64,000 nucleotides of DNA from JACVRW01 sp963814095 (GTDB taxonomy: Bacteria > Actinomycetota > Thermoleophilia > Solirubrobacterales > Thermoleophilaceae): contig CAWFBT010000007.1 of the NCBI GenBank assembly GCA_963814095.1, forward strand, positions 1-64,000, in the 5' to 3' direction. The number at the start of each line of letters is the position of its first letter. The stretch's first letter is position 1. The position numbers were made by a program, and so were the translations under genes. Shown here one piece after another: positions 25,320 to 34,384 of this stretch. The notes under the pieces were generated by a model. The model had not been told where the DNA came from and did not search any database. It saw nothing but the letters and a program-made list of their open reading frames with translations.

Positions 25320-26021
25320 ATGCCGGTTCCCCGAACCGTCCGCCTCGGCGATCGCGAGCTCACCCGCATCGGGCTCGGCACCAACCGCCTGACGGACACG
25401 CCCGAGAACATCCACTTCCTCGAGCAGGCCGTGGAGACCGGGCTCGATTTCGTCGACACGGCCCACCTGTACACGGGCGGCGCGAGCGAGCGGGCCGTCG
25501 GGACGGCGCTTTCGCCCTTCCCCGATGACCTGACCGTCGCCACCAAGGTCGGCTATCACCCCGGCAGCGGCCGGCCGGAAGCGCTGCGGGCCGAGCTCGA
25601 GGAGAGCTTCGAGCGGCTGCGGGAGGAGACGATCCCGCTCGTCTACCTCCACCGGGTCGACCCGGACGTCCCGATCGAGGAGTCGCTCGCCGTCCTCCGC
25701 GAGTACCGCGACGCAGGGCGGATCGAGCACGTCGGCGTGTCGGACGTCGGTGTGGACCAGATCGAGCGCGCGCGCTCGGTGGTCCCGATTGCGGCCGTCC
25801 AGAACAAGTACAGCCTCGCGGAGCGCAAGTACGACGATGTGGTCGACCACTGCGAGCGCGAGGGGATCCTGTTCGTCCCCTACTACCCCCTGCACGGGCC
25901 GGGCAGCACGCGGGACAAGCTCACCTGGCTCCTGAAGCGCTCGCCCTGCATCGTCCCGATCCCGGGAACGCTCTCGCTGGACCACCTGAAGGCGAACCTC
26001 GCCGCGCTCGACGAGGGCTAG
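25320..26021 (+). CDS. Aldo/keto reductase, short form
   Basis: A 233-residue AKR-family TIM barrel with tetrad D46, Y51, K76 and H111. The C-terminus includes SPCIVPIPGTLSLDHLKANL, the NADPH-binding region. At 233 residues it is shorter than the usual 280-320, mainly in the loops of the second half, but all catalytic residues remain. The substrate is unknown. Its TAG stop interlocks with that of mutM in CTAG. Confidence 0.9.
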   Translation: MPVPRTVRLGDRELTRIGLGTNRLTDTPENIHFLEQAVETGLDFVDTAHLYTGGASERAVGTALSPFPDDLTVATKVGYHPGSGRPEALRAELEESFERLREETIPLVYLHRVDPDVPIEESLAVLREYRDAGRIEHVGVSDVGVDQIERARSVVPIAAVQNKYSLAERKYDDVVDHCEREGILFVPYYPLHGPGSTRDKLTWLLKRSPCIVPIPGTLSLDHLKANLAALDEG

Positions 26022-26890
26022 GCGCGCGCTCGCGGCCTGCGCGGCGCCCGCTGGCAGTTCGGGCAGATGTAGGTGCCGCGCCCGGCCGCTCGCATCTTGC
26101 GGATCGGCGTGCCGCAGCGCGGGCACGGCTCGCCCTCGCGGGTGTGGACGAGGAAGCGGTCCTGGAAGCTGCCGCGCGCGCCGTCGACGTGCCGGTAGTC
26201 GTCGATCGAGGCCCCCTTCGCATCGATGCCCAGCTCGAGCGTCTCGACCACCGCGTCCCGGAGCGCCTCGATCTGCGCGCGCCGCAGCCCGCCGACCGGA
26301 CGCAGCGGGTGGATACGGGCGCGGAAGAGCGCCTCGTCGGCGTAGATGTTCCCGACCCCCGCGACCCGCTCCTGGTTCAGCAGGAAGGCCTTGACCGGCT
26401 GCTTGCGACCGCGCGCCTGGGCGCGCAGCGCCTCGGCCGTGAAGTCCGGGCTGAGCGGCTCGACGCCGAGCCGCGAGGCGAAGTACTCGGCGAGCGCGTC
26501 ACTGCCGAGCAGCACGTCGCCCGTGCCGAAGCGGCGCACGTCCACGAACAGCAGCCGCTCCGCGGGCCGCGTGCGTGTGCGGGCGAGCTCGAAGCGGACG
26601 CGCAGGTGCGGCCGCCCCGGTTCGTCCTGCGCCACCGGCACGAGCAGCAGGTTGCCGGTCATGCGCAGGTGCATGGCCAGGTGGATGTCGTCGTCGGTCG
26701 ACATGACGAGGTACTTGCCGCGCCGCCACAGCCGCTCGACGCGGCGGCCGCTGAGCGCGTCGTCGATCGCTTCGGGCGGGGCCGGCTCGCACCAGCGCGG
26801 GTCGAGCACCTGCACCCGCTCGAGCCGCCGCCCCTCGATGGCGGGCGCGAGCTGGCGGCGGATCGTCTCGACCTCGGGGAGCTCTGGCAC
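26018..26890 (-). CDS. mutM: Formamidopyrimidine-DNA glycosylase
   Basis: A 290-residue bifunctional glycosylase/AP lyase that removes oxidised purines such as 8-oxoG. The catalytic N-terminus is PELPEVETIRRQL (nucleophile P2 once the start residue is removed). The helix-two-turn-helix contains VAGVGNIYADEALFRA, and the zinc finger is CPRCG and ICPNCQ at the C-terminus. The GTG 26890 start has a GGAGG ribosome binding site. Confidence 0.94.
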   Translation of the reverse strand: MPELPEVETIRRQLAPAIEGRRLERVQVLDPRWCEPAPPEAIDDALSGRRVERLWRRGKYLVMSTDDDIHLAMHLRMTGNLLLVPVAQDEPGRPHLRVRFELARTRTRPAERLLFVDVRRFGTGDVLLGSDALAEYFASRLGVEPLSPDFTAEALRAQARGRKQPVKAFLLNQERVAGVGNIYADEALFRARIHPLRPVGGLRRAQIEALRDAVVETLELGIDAKGASIDDYRHVDGARGSFQDRFLVHTREGEPCPRCGTPIRKMRAAGRGTYICPNCQRAPRRPRARA

Positions 26891-26900
26891 GCCTCCGGTT

Positions 26901-27725
26901 CTAGCAGCCGGCGACCGGGTGCCGGCCTGCGAACCCGTCAAGCGCCTCGGCCATCTCGGCAGGGCGCTCGACGTGAAGCAGGTGGGTCGCGCCCGGCAGC
27001 GTGAAGGGCTCGGCGTTCGGCAGCCACTCGAGCAGCAGTTGCGCTCGCTCGTGAAAGACGGGGTGGCTCCGCGCACCCACGACCACCATCGCCGGCTGGG
27101 TCAGCCGCGCGGCGTCCTCAGCGCTGAAGCGCCACTCGATCACCGCCGGCAGCTCCTGTCCCAGGAACGTGTCCGCGTCGGCCATGGCCTGCTCGACAGC
27201 GCCGGGAATCGCCCGCTCGAGCGGCGCGCGGTAGTCCGGCCCGCACACCCCCTGCATCCAGGACTCGATCGCGCCGTCCTTGTCGCCGCCTCGATAGCGC
27301 TCGATCGCGGGGACGGCCACCTCCCTCGCGAAGGCCGCCTGAAGATCGCTCGCGAGGGCCGGGCGCGCCGCGTCCATCAGCGTCAGCGAGGCGACCGCAT
27401 CGGGTCTTTCTCGTGCGAGCTCGAGCGCCATCATCGCGCTCGACGAGTGGCCCACGAGGTGCGCGGGGCCGAGCTCGAGCTCGTCGAGGAGCGCCGCGCA
27501 GTGAGCAGCGTGATCGCTGATCGAGACCCGCCCGTCGAGCGCCGGGCTTTCGCCGTAACCCGGCCGGTGATAGCGCAGGACGCGGAAGCGCTCCGCGAGC
27601 ATCGCCTCGTCCGCGAGCGGCGCGAAGAAGTCGGCGCAGACTCCCGCATGGATGAGGACGACCGGGTCGCCGGATCCGGCGATCTCGTATGCGAGCTCAA
27701 CGCCGTTCAGGGCCCTGTGATCCAT
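26901..27725 (-). CDS. Alpha/beta hydrolase
   Basis: A 274-residue alpha/beta hydrolase. The oxyanion strand is VVLIHAGVC, the nucleophile elbow GHSSS (S94), and the catalytic histidine is in GATHLLHVERP near the C-terminus. The acid is probably in the strand VVVGARSHP region. GYGESPALDG resembles the epoxide-hydrolase/esterase branch. Start ATG 27725 is chosen over an upstream start eight residues earlier because the conserved N-terminus begins there. The substrate is unknown. Confidence 0.85.
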   Translation of the reverse strand: MDHRALNGVELAYEIAGSGDPVVLIHAGVCADFFAPLADEAMLAERFRVLRYHRPGYGESPALDGRVSISDHAAHCAALLDELELGPAHLVGHSSSAMMALELARERPDAVASLTLMDAARPALASDLQAAFAREVAVPAIERYRGGDKDGAIESWMQGVCGPDYRAPLERAIPGAVEQAMADADTFLGQELPAVIEWRFSAEDAARLTQPAMVVVGARSHPVFHERAQLLLEWLPNAEPFTLPGATHLLHVERPAEMAEALDGFAGRHPVAGC

Positions 27726-27780
27726 TGCTGCCCCTGTCCAGGATCCCACCGACCAGAGCTCCGGACAAGCCGGAGGCCGT

Positions 27781-28722
27781 CTACAGGGTCGCGCGGGGGT
27801 GCGCTCGGAAGTAGACGTCCTTCAGGCGCTCGCTCGACAGGTGCGTGTAGAGCTGGGTGGTCGCGACGTCCGCGTGGCCGAGCATCTCCTGCACGGAGCG
27901 CAGGTCGCAGCCGCCCGCCAGCAGGTGGGTGGCGAAGGTATGGCGCAGCGTGTGCGGGCTCATGCGGTCCCCGAGCCCGGCGGTGACCGCGTGCCGGCGA
28001 ACAATCTTGTAGAGCCCCTGGCGAGTGAGCGCCCCGCCGCGAAAGTTGACGAAGAGGTGCGGCTCGAGCGAGCCCTTGACGAGGCCGGGGCGACCGCGCT
28101 CGAGGTAGATCCGCAGCGCGCCGAGTGCCGCCTGCCCGATCGGCACCAGCCGTTCCTTGGAGCCCTTGCCGCGGGCGCGCAGCACGCGGTCCTCGAGGTC
28201 GACGTCCGCCAGCTCGAGCCCGGTCGCCTCGGAGGCGCGCAGGCCGCAGGCGTACATCAGCTCGAGCAGCGCCCGGTCGCGGAGCGCCGCCGGCTCGCTG
28301 CCGCGCGGCTGGGCGAGCAGCCGCTCGACCTCGCCGCGGGTGAGCACCTGGGGCAGCTTGCGCGCGCGCCGGGGGCCGCTCAGCGTGGCCGTCGGGTCCG
28401 ACTCGCGCAGGCCGTCGCGGCGCAGGTGGCGGTAGAAGGAGCGCAGGCAGGCCGACTTGCGGTGGATCGTCGCGGGCGAGGCGGGCCCGCGCTCCTCATC
28501 GCCGCGGGCCAGCTGCTCGAGGAAGTCGGCCACGTCGCCAGGGCCCGCGTCGAGGGCCGACACGCCGCGGGCCTCGAGGAAGCGGCCGAACTGGAGCAGG
28601 TCGCTGCGGTAGGCCTCGAGCGTGTTGCGCGATAGCCCGCGCTCGAACTCGAGGTACGCGAGGAAGTCGAGCAACAGGTGCTCGAAGCGGCGTGCGGCGG
28701 CGTGCTGCTCGACTGTTGCCAT
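27781..28722 (-). CDS. xerD: Tyrosine recombinase XerD
   Basis: A 313-residue chromosome-dimer recombinase. The SAM-like N-terminal domain (LAYLEFERGLSRNTLEAYRS) is followed by the catalytic domain with R162, a lysine in GKGSKERLVP, H257 and R260 (SPHTLRHTFATHLL), H283 (LGHADVATTQ) and nucleophile Y292. All residues are intact. It acts at dif with a partner XerC-type protein. It lies downstream of NUDIX and M20 genes. Confidence 0.93.
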   Translation of the reverse strand: MATVEQHAAARRFEHLLLDFLAYLEFERGLSRNTLEAYRSDLLQFGRFLEARGVSALDAGPGDVADFLEQLARGDEERGPASPATIHRKSACLRSFYRHLRRDGLRESDPTATLSGPRRARKLPQVLTRGEVERLLAQPRGSEPAALRDRALLELMYACGLRASEATGLELADVDLEDRVLRARGKGSKERLVPIGQAALGALRIYLERGRPGLVKGSLEPHLFVNFRGGALTRQGLYKIVRRHAVTAGLGDRMSPHTLRHTFATHLLAGGCDLRSVQEMLGHADVATTQLYTHLSSERLKDVYFRAHPRATL

Positions 28723-28776
28723 CAGGAGACCCGTTCGGCCGCGGGCTCCCCATCCCTTGAAGCTGCAACGCGAGCG

Positions 28777-29301
28777 TCAGCGCAGGTACGCGCGCAGCCA
28801 GAGCAGGCCGGCGACGGTCTTGGCGTCGCGGCACTCGCGGATGAGGTCGTCGAGCTCCGCGAGCGGCGCCTCGATCACCTCGATGCGCTCGTTCTCGTCC
28901 GGGTCGGCTCGCTCCTCGTACAGGTCCGTGGCGCGGAAGAGCGTGCACTCCTCGTCCGCGAACCCGGGCGACAGGTAGAAGCTCGTCAGCCGCTCCCAGC
29001 TGCGCGCGCCCTTGCCGATCTCCTCGGCGAGCTCGCGCTTCGCCGTCTCGAGCGGGCCCTCCCCCTCCTCGTCGAGCTTGCCGGCGGGCAGCTCGAGCAG
29101 CGCCTCCTCACCCACCGCCTCGCGCGGCTGGCGCACGAGGAAGACGCGCGCGTCGTCGTGGGCGACGATCGCCACCGAGCCGGGGTGCTCGATGATCTCG
29201 CGCTCGGCCTCCTCGCCGTCGTCGTAGCGGAAGCGCTCGACGCGCACCTTCGCGATCCGCCCCTCCCAGGCGGTCCTGCTGTCGATGCGCTCGAAGCTCA
29301 T
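28777..29301 (-). CDS. NUDIX hydrolase (ADP-ribose pyrophosphatase-like)
   Basis: A 174-residue protein with a complete Nudix box from G74 to about E95 (GKLDEEGEGPLETAKRELAE, then EIG). ELPAGKLD before the box and the C-terminal ERIEVIEAPLAEL fit the ADP-ribose pyrophosphatase group. The start overlaps the M20 peptidase stop (ATGA), so the two are coupled. It often neighbours xerD in actinobacteria. Confidence 0.9.
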   Translation of the reverse strand: MSFERIDSRTAWEGRIAKVRVERFRYDDGEEAEREIIEHPGSVAIVAHDDARVFLVRQPREAVGEEALLELPAGKLDEEGEGPLETAKRELAEEIGKGARSWERLTSFYLSPGFADEECTLFRATDLYEERADPDENERIEVIEAPLAELDDLIRECRDAKTVAGLLWLRAYLR

Positions 29302-30428
29302 CGCGCGGCCTGCGCGACGATCGCGAGCGTCACGTCGAGCATCTTCTCGAGCGCGTCCTCGGTGACCGACTCGTCCGGCTGGTGGTTGCGCTCGGTGCCG
29401 TTCGCAAGGTTCACCATGGGGAGGCCCGCGCTGATCAGGGCGTTGGCATCGCTGCCGCCGCCCGTCGTGATGTAGACGGGCTCGATTCCGCAGGCCTCGA
29501 GCGCCGCGGCGGCGGTCTCGACGGCCGGCGCCGTACGGGTGAGGCGATAGCCCCGGAAGAGCCGCTCGACCGACGTGTCGAGGTCGCAGTGGCCGTCGCT
29601 CGCCGCCTCCGCGCAGGCGTCGACGAGCTCGCTCACGACCTCGCCCGCACGCGCGTCGTCGAGGCTGCGCGCCTCGAGCTCGACGTCGCAGCGCTCGGCC
29701 ACGACGTTCGCGGCCGTGCCGCCCTCGATGCGGCCGACGTTGGCGGTGGTCTCGTCGTCGAGCCGGCCGATGCGCATGCGCGCGATGGCCGCGGCCGCGG
29801 CCGCGATCGCGTTGGCCCCCGCCTCGGGCCTGATGCCCGCGTGCGCGGCCTGGCCGCGGAAGCTCGCGGCCAGGCGGTAGTAGGTCGGCGAGGCCACGAC
29901 CACCTCACCGATCGGCGACGCGTGGTCGAAGACGAAGCCGTAGTCGGCAGCGAGGCGGCCGCGGTCGAACGCCTTCGCTCCGCGCAGCGCGCGCTCCTCC
30001 GAGGTGGTGAACAGCAGCTCGACGCCCGCGGGGCTGCCGTCCTTCGCGAGCCGGCGCGCGGCGCCGAGCACCGTGGCGACGGCGGCCTTGTTGTCCGCAC
30101 CGAGGATCGCCTCGTGGCGGTTCGTGAGGACTCCGTCGGCGCGCTGGACCTGCACCGGCCCCGCCAGCGGGACGGTGTCGATGTGGGCGCAGAGCATGAT
30201 TGTCGGGGTGCCCTCCGGCCCGGGAAGGCGCGCGAGCAGGTTGCCCGCGCCGGCCTTCGTCTCCTCGGCCGTGTCGTCCTCCTCGACCTCGAGCCCGAGC
30301 GCCCGCAGCTCCTCGGTCACAGCGTTGGCCATCGCGCGCTCGTCGCCCGACGGGCTCTCGATCTCGCAGAGCCGCACGAAGTCGGCGACCAGCCGCTCGC
30401 GCTCCTCGCTCGACGCCTCGACGATCAC
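29298..30428 (-). CDS. M20-family metallopeptidase (tripeptidase-like)
   Basis: A 376-residue di-zinc peptidase. Metal ligands are visible in LCAHIDTVPLAG, GADNKAAVATVLGA, LFTTSEERALRG (general base glutamate), GFVFDHASP and the C-terminal GGGSDANALISAGLPM. The dimerisation domain lies between about residues 180 and 290. It resembles PepT-type tripeptidases. Two GTG starts are possible; GTG 30428 is preferred because TAGCGT lies exactly seven bases upstream, as in other leaderless genes here. Confidence 0.88.
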   Translation of the reverse strand: MIVEASSEERERLVADFVRLCEIESPSGDERAMANAVTEELRALGLEVEEDDTAEETKAGAGNLLARLPGPEGTPTIMLCAHIDTVPLAGPVQVQRADGVLTNRHEAILGADNKAAVATVLGAARRLAKDGSPAGVELLFTTSEERALRGAKAFDRGRLAADYGFVFDHASPIGEVVVASPTYYRLAASFRGQAAHAGIRPEAGANAIAAAAAAIARMRIGRLDDETTANVGRIEGGTAANVVAERCDVELEARSLDDARAGEVVSELVDACAEAASDGHCDLDTSVERLFRGYRLTRTAPAVETAAAALEACGIEPVYITTGGGSDANALISAGLPMVNLANGTERNHQPDESVTEDALEKMLDVTLAIVAQAAR

Positions 30429-30435
30429 GCGCGAC

Positions 30436-30441
30436 ACGCTA
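30436..30441 (-). promoter_or_regulatory. Leaderless-type -10 box of the M20 peptidase gene
   Basis: TAGCGT on the minus strand, seven bases before GTG 30428; it overlaps the alternative start GTG 30437, which argues against that start. Confidence 0.5.
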
Positions 30442-30473
30442 CACCGGGGCGCCCGGAGCGGAATACTCGCCCG

Positions 30474-30899
30474 GTGGACCCCGATCTGCTCGAGCGCATC
30501 CGCCGCTCGTATCCGATCTACAACGACGGACCCGGCGTGCTGCGCGGCGATCACGACGACTTCTACGCCGCCCTGTTCAGCCCGGACGCCGAGCTGATCG
30601 TGCCGCAGATCTATCCCGACATGGAGCCGGTCTACATCGGGATCGAGGGCCTGAAGCGCCAGCGCAAGCGCATGGACGAGAGCTGGGAGGACCTGCGTTG
30701 GCAGCCCGAGCGCTTCATCGAGGCCGCCGAGACGGTCGTGGTGCTGCTGACCCTGTCCGGCACCTCACGCCAGATGAAGGCGGGCGTGAGCGCACCGGTC
30801 GCGCACGTGTGGACAGTGCAGAATCGCCGCGTCACGCGGCTCGAGGCCTTCCTCGACCGCGCGGAGGCCTTCGCCGCTGCCGGGCTCGACGCGGAGTAG
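30474..30899 (+). CDS. SnoaL-like / NTF2-fold protein
   Basis: A 141-residue protein starting at GTG 30474. The pattern RSYPIYNDGPGVLRGDHDDF, then DMEPVYIGIEGLKRQRKRMD and TRLEAFLDRAEAFAAAGL, is that of the SnoaL/NTF2-like fold, used in ring cyclases, isomerases and stress proteins. No catalytic residue can be assigned. It is divergent from the M20 peptidase gene and convergent with pyrG. Confidence 0.75.
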   Translation: MDPDLLERIRRSYPIYNDGPGVLRGDHDDFYAALFSPDAELIVPQIYPDMEPVYIGIEGLKRQRKRMDESWEDLRWQPERFIEAAETVVVLLTLSGTSRQMKAGVSAPVAHVWTVQNRRVTRLEAFLDRAEAFAAAGLDAE

Positions 30900-30914
30900 C
30901 GGGGCCGGAGCGGC

Positions 30915-32582
30915 CTAGGCGTGCGACTCGGCGCGCACCGAGGGCTCGACCTCGGGCGCGCGCTCGCGCGCCAACTCGAGCGCAGCCCCGACGAACTCGC
31001 GGAACAGCGGCTGCGGGCGCAGCGGCCGCGACTTGAACTCGGGGTGGTACTGCGACGCGACGAAGAACGGGTGCTCGGGCAGCTCGATGACCTCGACGAG
31101 CCGGTCGTCCGGCGACGTGCCGCTGAAGATCATGCCTGCCTGCTCGAGCCGCTTGCGCAGATGGTTGTTGACCTCGTAGCGGTGGCGGTGGCGCTCGTAG
31201 ATGACGGCGTCGGCGTAGATCTCACGGGCCCGCGTGTCGTCGTGCAGCTTCACGGGATCGGCCCCGAGCCGCATCGTGCCGCCCATGTCGCGGACCTCCT
31301 TCTGCTCCGGGAGGAGGTCGATGACGGGGTAGGGCGTCTCCGGATCGAACTCGGTCGAGTTGGCGCCCTCCATGCCCGCCACGTGGCGCGCGAACTCGGC
31401 GACGGCTATCTGCATCCCGAGGCAGATGCCGAGGTACGGAACGCCGTGCTCGCGCGCGTAGCGCGCCGCCTGGATCTTGCCCTCGATGCCGCGCACGCCG
31501 AAGCCGCCGGGCACGAGGATGCCGTCGCAGGTGGCGAGCTCGCGCTCGACCTCGCCGTCGGTGAGCCGCTCGCTGTCGACCCAGTGCACCTCCACGTGAC
31601 CGCCGTGGTGGGAGCCCGCGTGGTTGAGCGCCTCGATCACGGACAGGTAAGCGTCGGCGAGCTGGTTGTACTTGCCGACGAGCGCGATGCGCACCGGCTG
31701 CCGTGCCTCCTCGATGCGGTCGACGAGGCCCTTCCAGGCGGTGAGGTCGGGCGGCGGTGCCTCGAGCCCGAAGTGGGAGAGGATCTCCGCGTCGACGCCC
31801 TCCGCCGCGAACTCGAGCGGCACCTTGTAGATCGAGTCGACGTCGCGAGCGGAGACGACCGAGCCCACGGGCAGGTTCGCGAACAGCGCGATCTTCTCGC
31901 GGATGTCGGTGCCGAGCGCCTCCTCGGAGCGGCACATCACCATGTCCGGCTGGATACCGATGCGGCGCAGCTCCTGGACGGAGTGCTGCGTCGGCTTCGT
32001 CTTCAGCTCACCCGCGTGCCCGAGGAACGGGACGAGCGTGAGGTGCACGAACATGCAGCGGTCGCGCCCGAGATCCGAGGCGAACTGGCGCAGCGCTTCG
32101 AGGAAGGGCAGCGACTCGATGTCGCCCACGGTGCCGCCGATCTCGGTGATGACGATGTCGACGTCCGTCGACTCGGCGACCAGCTTGATGCGGTTCTTGA
32201 TCTCGTCGGTGATGTGCGGGATCACCTGGACCGTCCCGCCCAGGTAGTCGCCGCGGCGCTCGCGCCGGATGACCGAGTTGTAGATCGCGCCGGCGGTGGC
32301 GTTCGAGGCGCGGCTCGTGTTGACGTCGGTGAAGCGCTCGTAGTGCCCGAGGTCCAGGTCGGTCTCGGCGCCGTCCTCGGTGACGAACACCTCGCCGTGC
32401 TGGAACGGGCTCATCGTGCCCGGGTCGACGTTGATGTACGGGTCGAACTTCTGGATCGTCACCGAGAGGCCGCGGGCGACGAGCAGCTGGCCGAGCGACG
32501 CCGCGGCGATGCCCTTGCCGAGTGCGGAGACCACGCCGCCTGTGACGAAGATGAAGCGGGTGGCAGGGCGGGATTCGGGCAT
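30915..32582 (-). CDS. pyrG: CTP synthase
   Basis: A 555-residue enzyme aminating UTP to CTP with glutamine. The synthetase domain starts with FIFVTGGVVSALGKGIAAAS and KFDPYINVDPGTMSPFQHGE. The class I glutaminase domain has the nucleophile in YLGICLGMQIAV and the His-Glu pair in ASQYHPEFKSRP. ATG 32582 is preceded in frame by TTG; an AGAGG ribosome binding site and a TAGACT box 17 bases upstream suggest a short leader. Confidence 0.97.
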   Translation of the reverse strand: MPESRPATRFIFVTGGVVSALGKGIAAASLGQLLVARGLSVTIQKFDPYINVDPGTMSPFQHGEVFVTEDGAETDLDLGHYERFTDVNTSRASNATAGAIYNSVIRRERRGDYLGGTVQVIPHITDEIKNRIKLVAESTDVDIVITEIGGTVGDIESLPFLEALRQFASDLGRDRCMFVHLTLVPFLGHAGELKTKPTQHSVQELRRIGIQPDMVMCRSEEALGTDIREKIALFANLPVGSVVSARDVDSIYKVPLEFAAEGVDAEILSHFGLEAPPPDLTAWKGLVDRIEEARQPVRIALVGKYNQLADAYLSVIEALNHAGSHHGGHVEVHWVDSERLTDGEVERELATCDGILVPGGFGVRGIEGKIQAARYAREHGVPYLGICLGMQIAVAEFARHVAGMEGANSTEFDPETPYPVIDLLPEQKEVRDMGGTMRLGADPVKLHDDTRAREIYADAVIYERHRHRYEVNNHLRKRLEQAGMIFSGTSPDDRLVEVIELPEHPFFVASQYHPEFKSRPLRPQPLFREFVGAALELARERAPEVEPSVRAESHA

Positions 32583-32599
32583 CAACCTCTGGGGAATCG

Positions 32600-32605
32600 A
32601 GTCTA
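32600..32605 (-). promoter_or_regulatory. Promoter -10 box of pyrG
   Basis: TAGACT on the minus strand, 17 bases before ATG 32582, leaving room for a very short leader with AGAGG. pyrG therefore probably has its own promoter inside the recN-pyrG gap. Confidence 0.45.
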
Positions 32606-32626
32606 CTCGGGTCTGCGGATGCCTGG

Positions 32627-34312
32627 TCACGCGGCCGCCAAGAGCTCCTCGGCGTGCCTCCGCGCCGCCCCGTCGCCCGCGTCGGCCCCGAGCATCCGGA
32701 CGAGCTCCTCGACGACGCCCTCGCCCTCGAGCGGCTCGACCGTGGTGAGCGCCGTCCGCCCGGCGGCCGACTTCTCGATCCGGAAGTGGGTGCCGGCCAG
32801 CGAGGCGATCTGGGGAAGATGGGTGATGCAGAGCACCTGACGCGCCTCGGCCAGCACGCGCAGCCGCTCGCCCACCGCGCGGGCCGTCTGGCCGCCGACG
32901 CCCGCGTCGACCTCGTCGAAGACGAGGGTGCGCGACTCGCCCGCGCCGGCCACGGTCATCAGCGCCAGCATCACGCGTGAGAGCTCGCCCCCGGACGCGG
33001 CCTCGCGAATCGGCGCCGCCGGGACGCCCGGGTTCGGCCCGAGCAGGAACTCGACGGCGTCGGCGCCGCTCGGCCCGGTGTCGCGCGGCTCCAGCGCCAC
33101 CTCGAAGCTCGCCCCCTCCATCGCGAGCGCCCCGAGCTCCTCGCGCACGCGCTTCGCGAGCCGTGGCGCGGCCTTCCGGCGCGCGACGGTCAGCTTGCTC
33201 GCCAGCTCGTCGCGCTCGGCGGTCGCCTCTTTCAGGGCCGCCTCGATCCGCTCGGTCTCGACCTCGGCCTGTGCGAGCCTGTCCCGCTCGGCGCGGCAGC
33301 GCTCGGCGTGCTCGAGCACCGCGGCGACGCTGCCGCCGTGCTTGCGCTCGAGCCGGTCGAACAGCTCGAGCCGCTCTTCGATCTCCTGCAGGCGGCCCGG
33401 CTCGCCCTCGAGCGAGTCGGCGTAGCGGCGCAGCTCGCCGCCCAGATCCTCGGCCTCGATCCTCAGCGCCGCGAGCCGCTCGGCGAGTGCGTCGAGCTCG
33501 GCATCGACGCCCGCGACCGGCTGGGCCACCCGCTCTGCTTCGGCCAGCAGCGCCGCCGCGCCGCCCTCGCCCGACTCGGGCGCGATCGCCTCCGCCCCGC
33601 CCGCCGCCGCCGCCAGCAGCCCGTCGAGCGCGCGCAGCCGCCCGCGCTCCGCCAGCAGGGCCTCCTTCTCGGCCTCGCTGGGGTCGAGCGTCTCGATCTC
33701 CTCGATCTCGAAGGCGAGCAGGTCGAGGTCACGGTCGCGGGTGCCGGCACGGGCGCGCAGCTCCTCGAGCTCGCCACCCAACCCGCGCGCCCGCGTGTGG
33801 GCGTCCCCCAGCCGCGACCGCAGCGCCAGCTGGTCGCGCCCGCCGAAGCCGTCCAGCAGGTCGAGCTGGGCCGATGCCAGCGTGAGCTTGCGGTGCTCGT
33901 GCTGGCCGAAGAACGCGACCAGACGGCCGCCGAGTGCCTGCAGGTCGGCCGCCGTGGCAGAACGGCCTTGCACGAAGGCGCGCGTGCGCCCCTCGGCGTT
34001 CACGCGGCGCGCGAGCACGAGCTCGGGCGGCACGTCGCCGTCGAGCTCCGCCACGCGCTCGCGCAGCTCGCCCAGCTCGGGCTCGTCGAGCAGCCCCGCC
34101 GGCAGCTCGAAGACCCCCTCGACGTACGCCTCACGTGCGCCGGGACGGACGATCCCCGGGCGCGCCTTGCCGCCCAGCAGCAGGTCGAGCGCGTGGGCCA
34201 GCACGGTCTTGCCCGCGCCGGTCTCGCCGGTTATGGCCGTGAGGTCCGCACCCGGGCGCAGCTCCGCCCTCTCTATCAGGAGCAGGTTCTCTATTCGGAG
34301 CTCGAGGAGCAC
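32627..34312 (-). CDS. recN: DNA repair protein RecN
   Basis: A 561-residue SMC-like ATPase. Walker A is ITGETGAGKTVLAHALDLLL, followed by two long coiled-coil stretches (about 150-350), then the ABC signature SGGELSRVMLALM, Walker B LVFDEVDAGVGG and an H-loop in VLCITHLPQIASLAGTH. RecN acts early in double-strand break repair. GTG 34312 has a near-consensus TAGACC seven bases upstream. Confidence 0.96.
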   Translation of the reverse strand: MLLELRIENLLLIERAELRPGADLTAITGETGAGKTVLAHALDLLLGGKARPGIVRPGAREAYVEGVFELPAGLLDEPELGELRERVAELDGDVPPELVLARRVNAEGRTRAFVQGRSATAADLQALGGRLVAFFGQHEHRKLTLASAQLDLLDGFGGRDQLALRSRLGDAHTRARGLGGELEELRARAGTRDRDLDLLAFEIEEIETLDPSEAEKEALLAERGRLRALDGLLAAAAGGAEAIAPESGEGGAAALLAEAERVAQPVAGVDAELDALAERLAALRIEAEDLGGELRRYADSLEGEPGRLQEIEERLELFDRLERKHGGSVAAVLEHAERCRAERDRLAQAEVETERIEAALKEATAERDELASKLTVARRKAAPRLAKRVREELGALAMEGASFEVALEPRDTGPSGADAVEFLLGPNPGVPAAPIREAASGGELSRVMLALMTVAGAGESRTLVFDEVDAGVGGQTARAVGERLRVLAEARQVLCITHLPQIASLAGTHFRIEKSAAGRTALTTVEPLEGEGVVEELVRMLGADAGDGAARRHAEELLAAA

Positions 34313-34384
34313 GCAAGCAGGTCTACCAGCGCCATCCGACGGAGCGGAGGGCCGGTCACACGGGCGTGCGCAAACTGCGCGGGT

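Noticed and set aside
27781..28722. XerD as an integrase of a mobile element
   Set aside because: It is a standard chromosomal xerD in length and context, with no attachment repeats or cargo.
30921..32840. 639-residue open frame opposite pyrG
   Set aside because: Antisense shadow; pyrG has all catalytic motifs.
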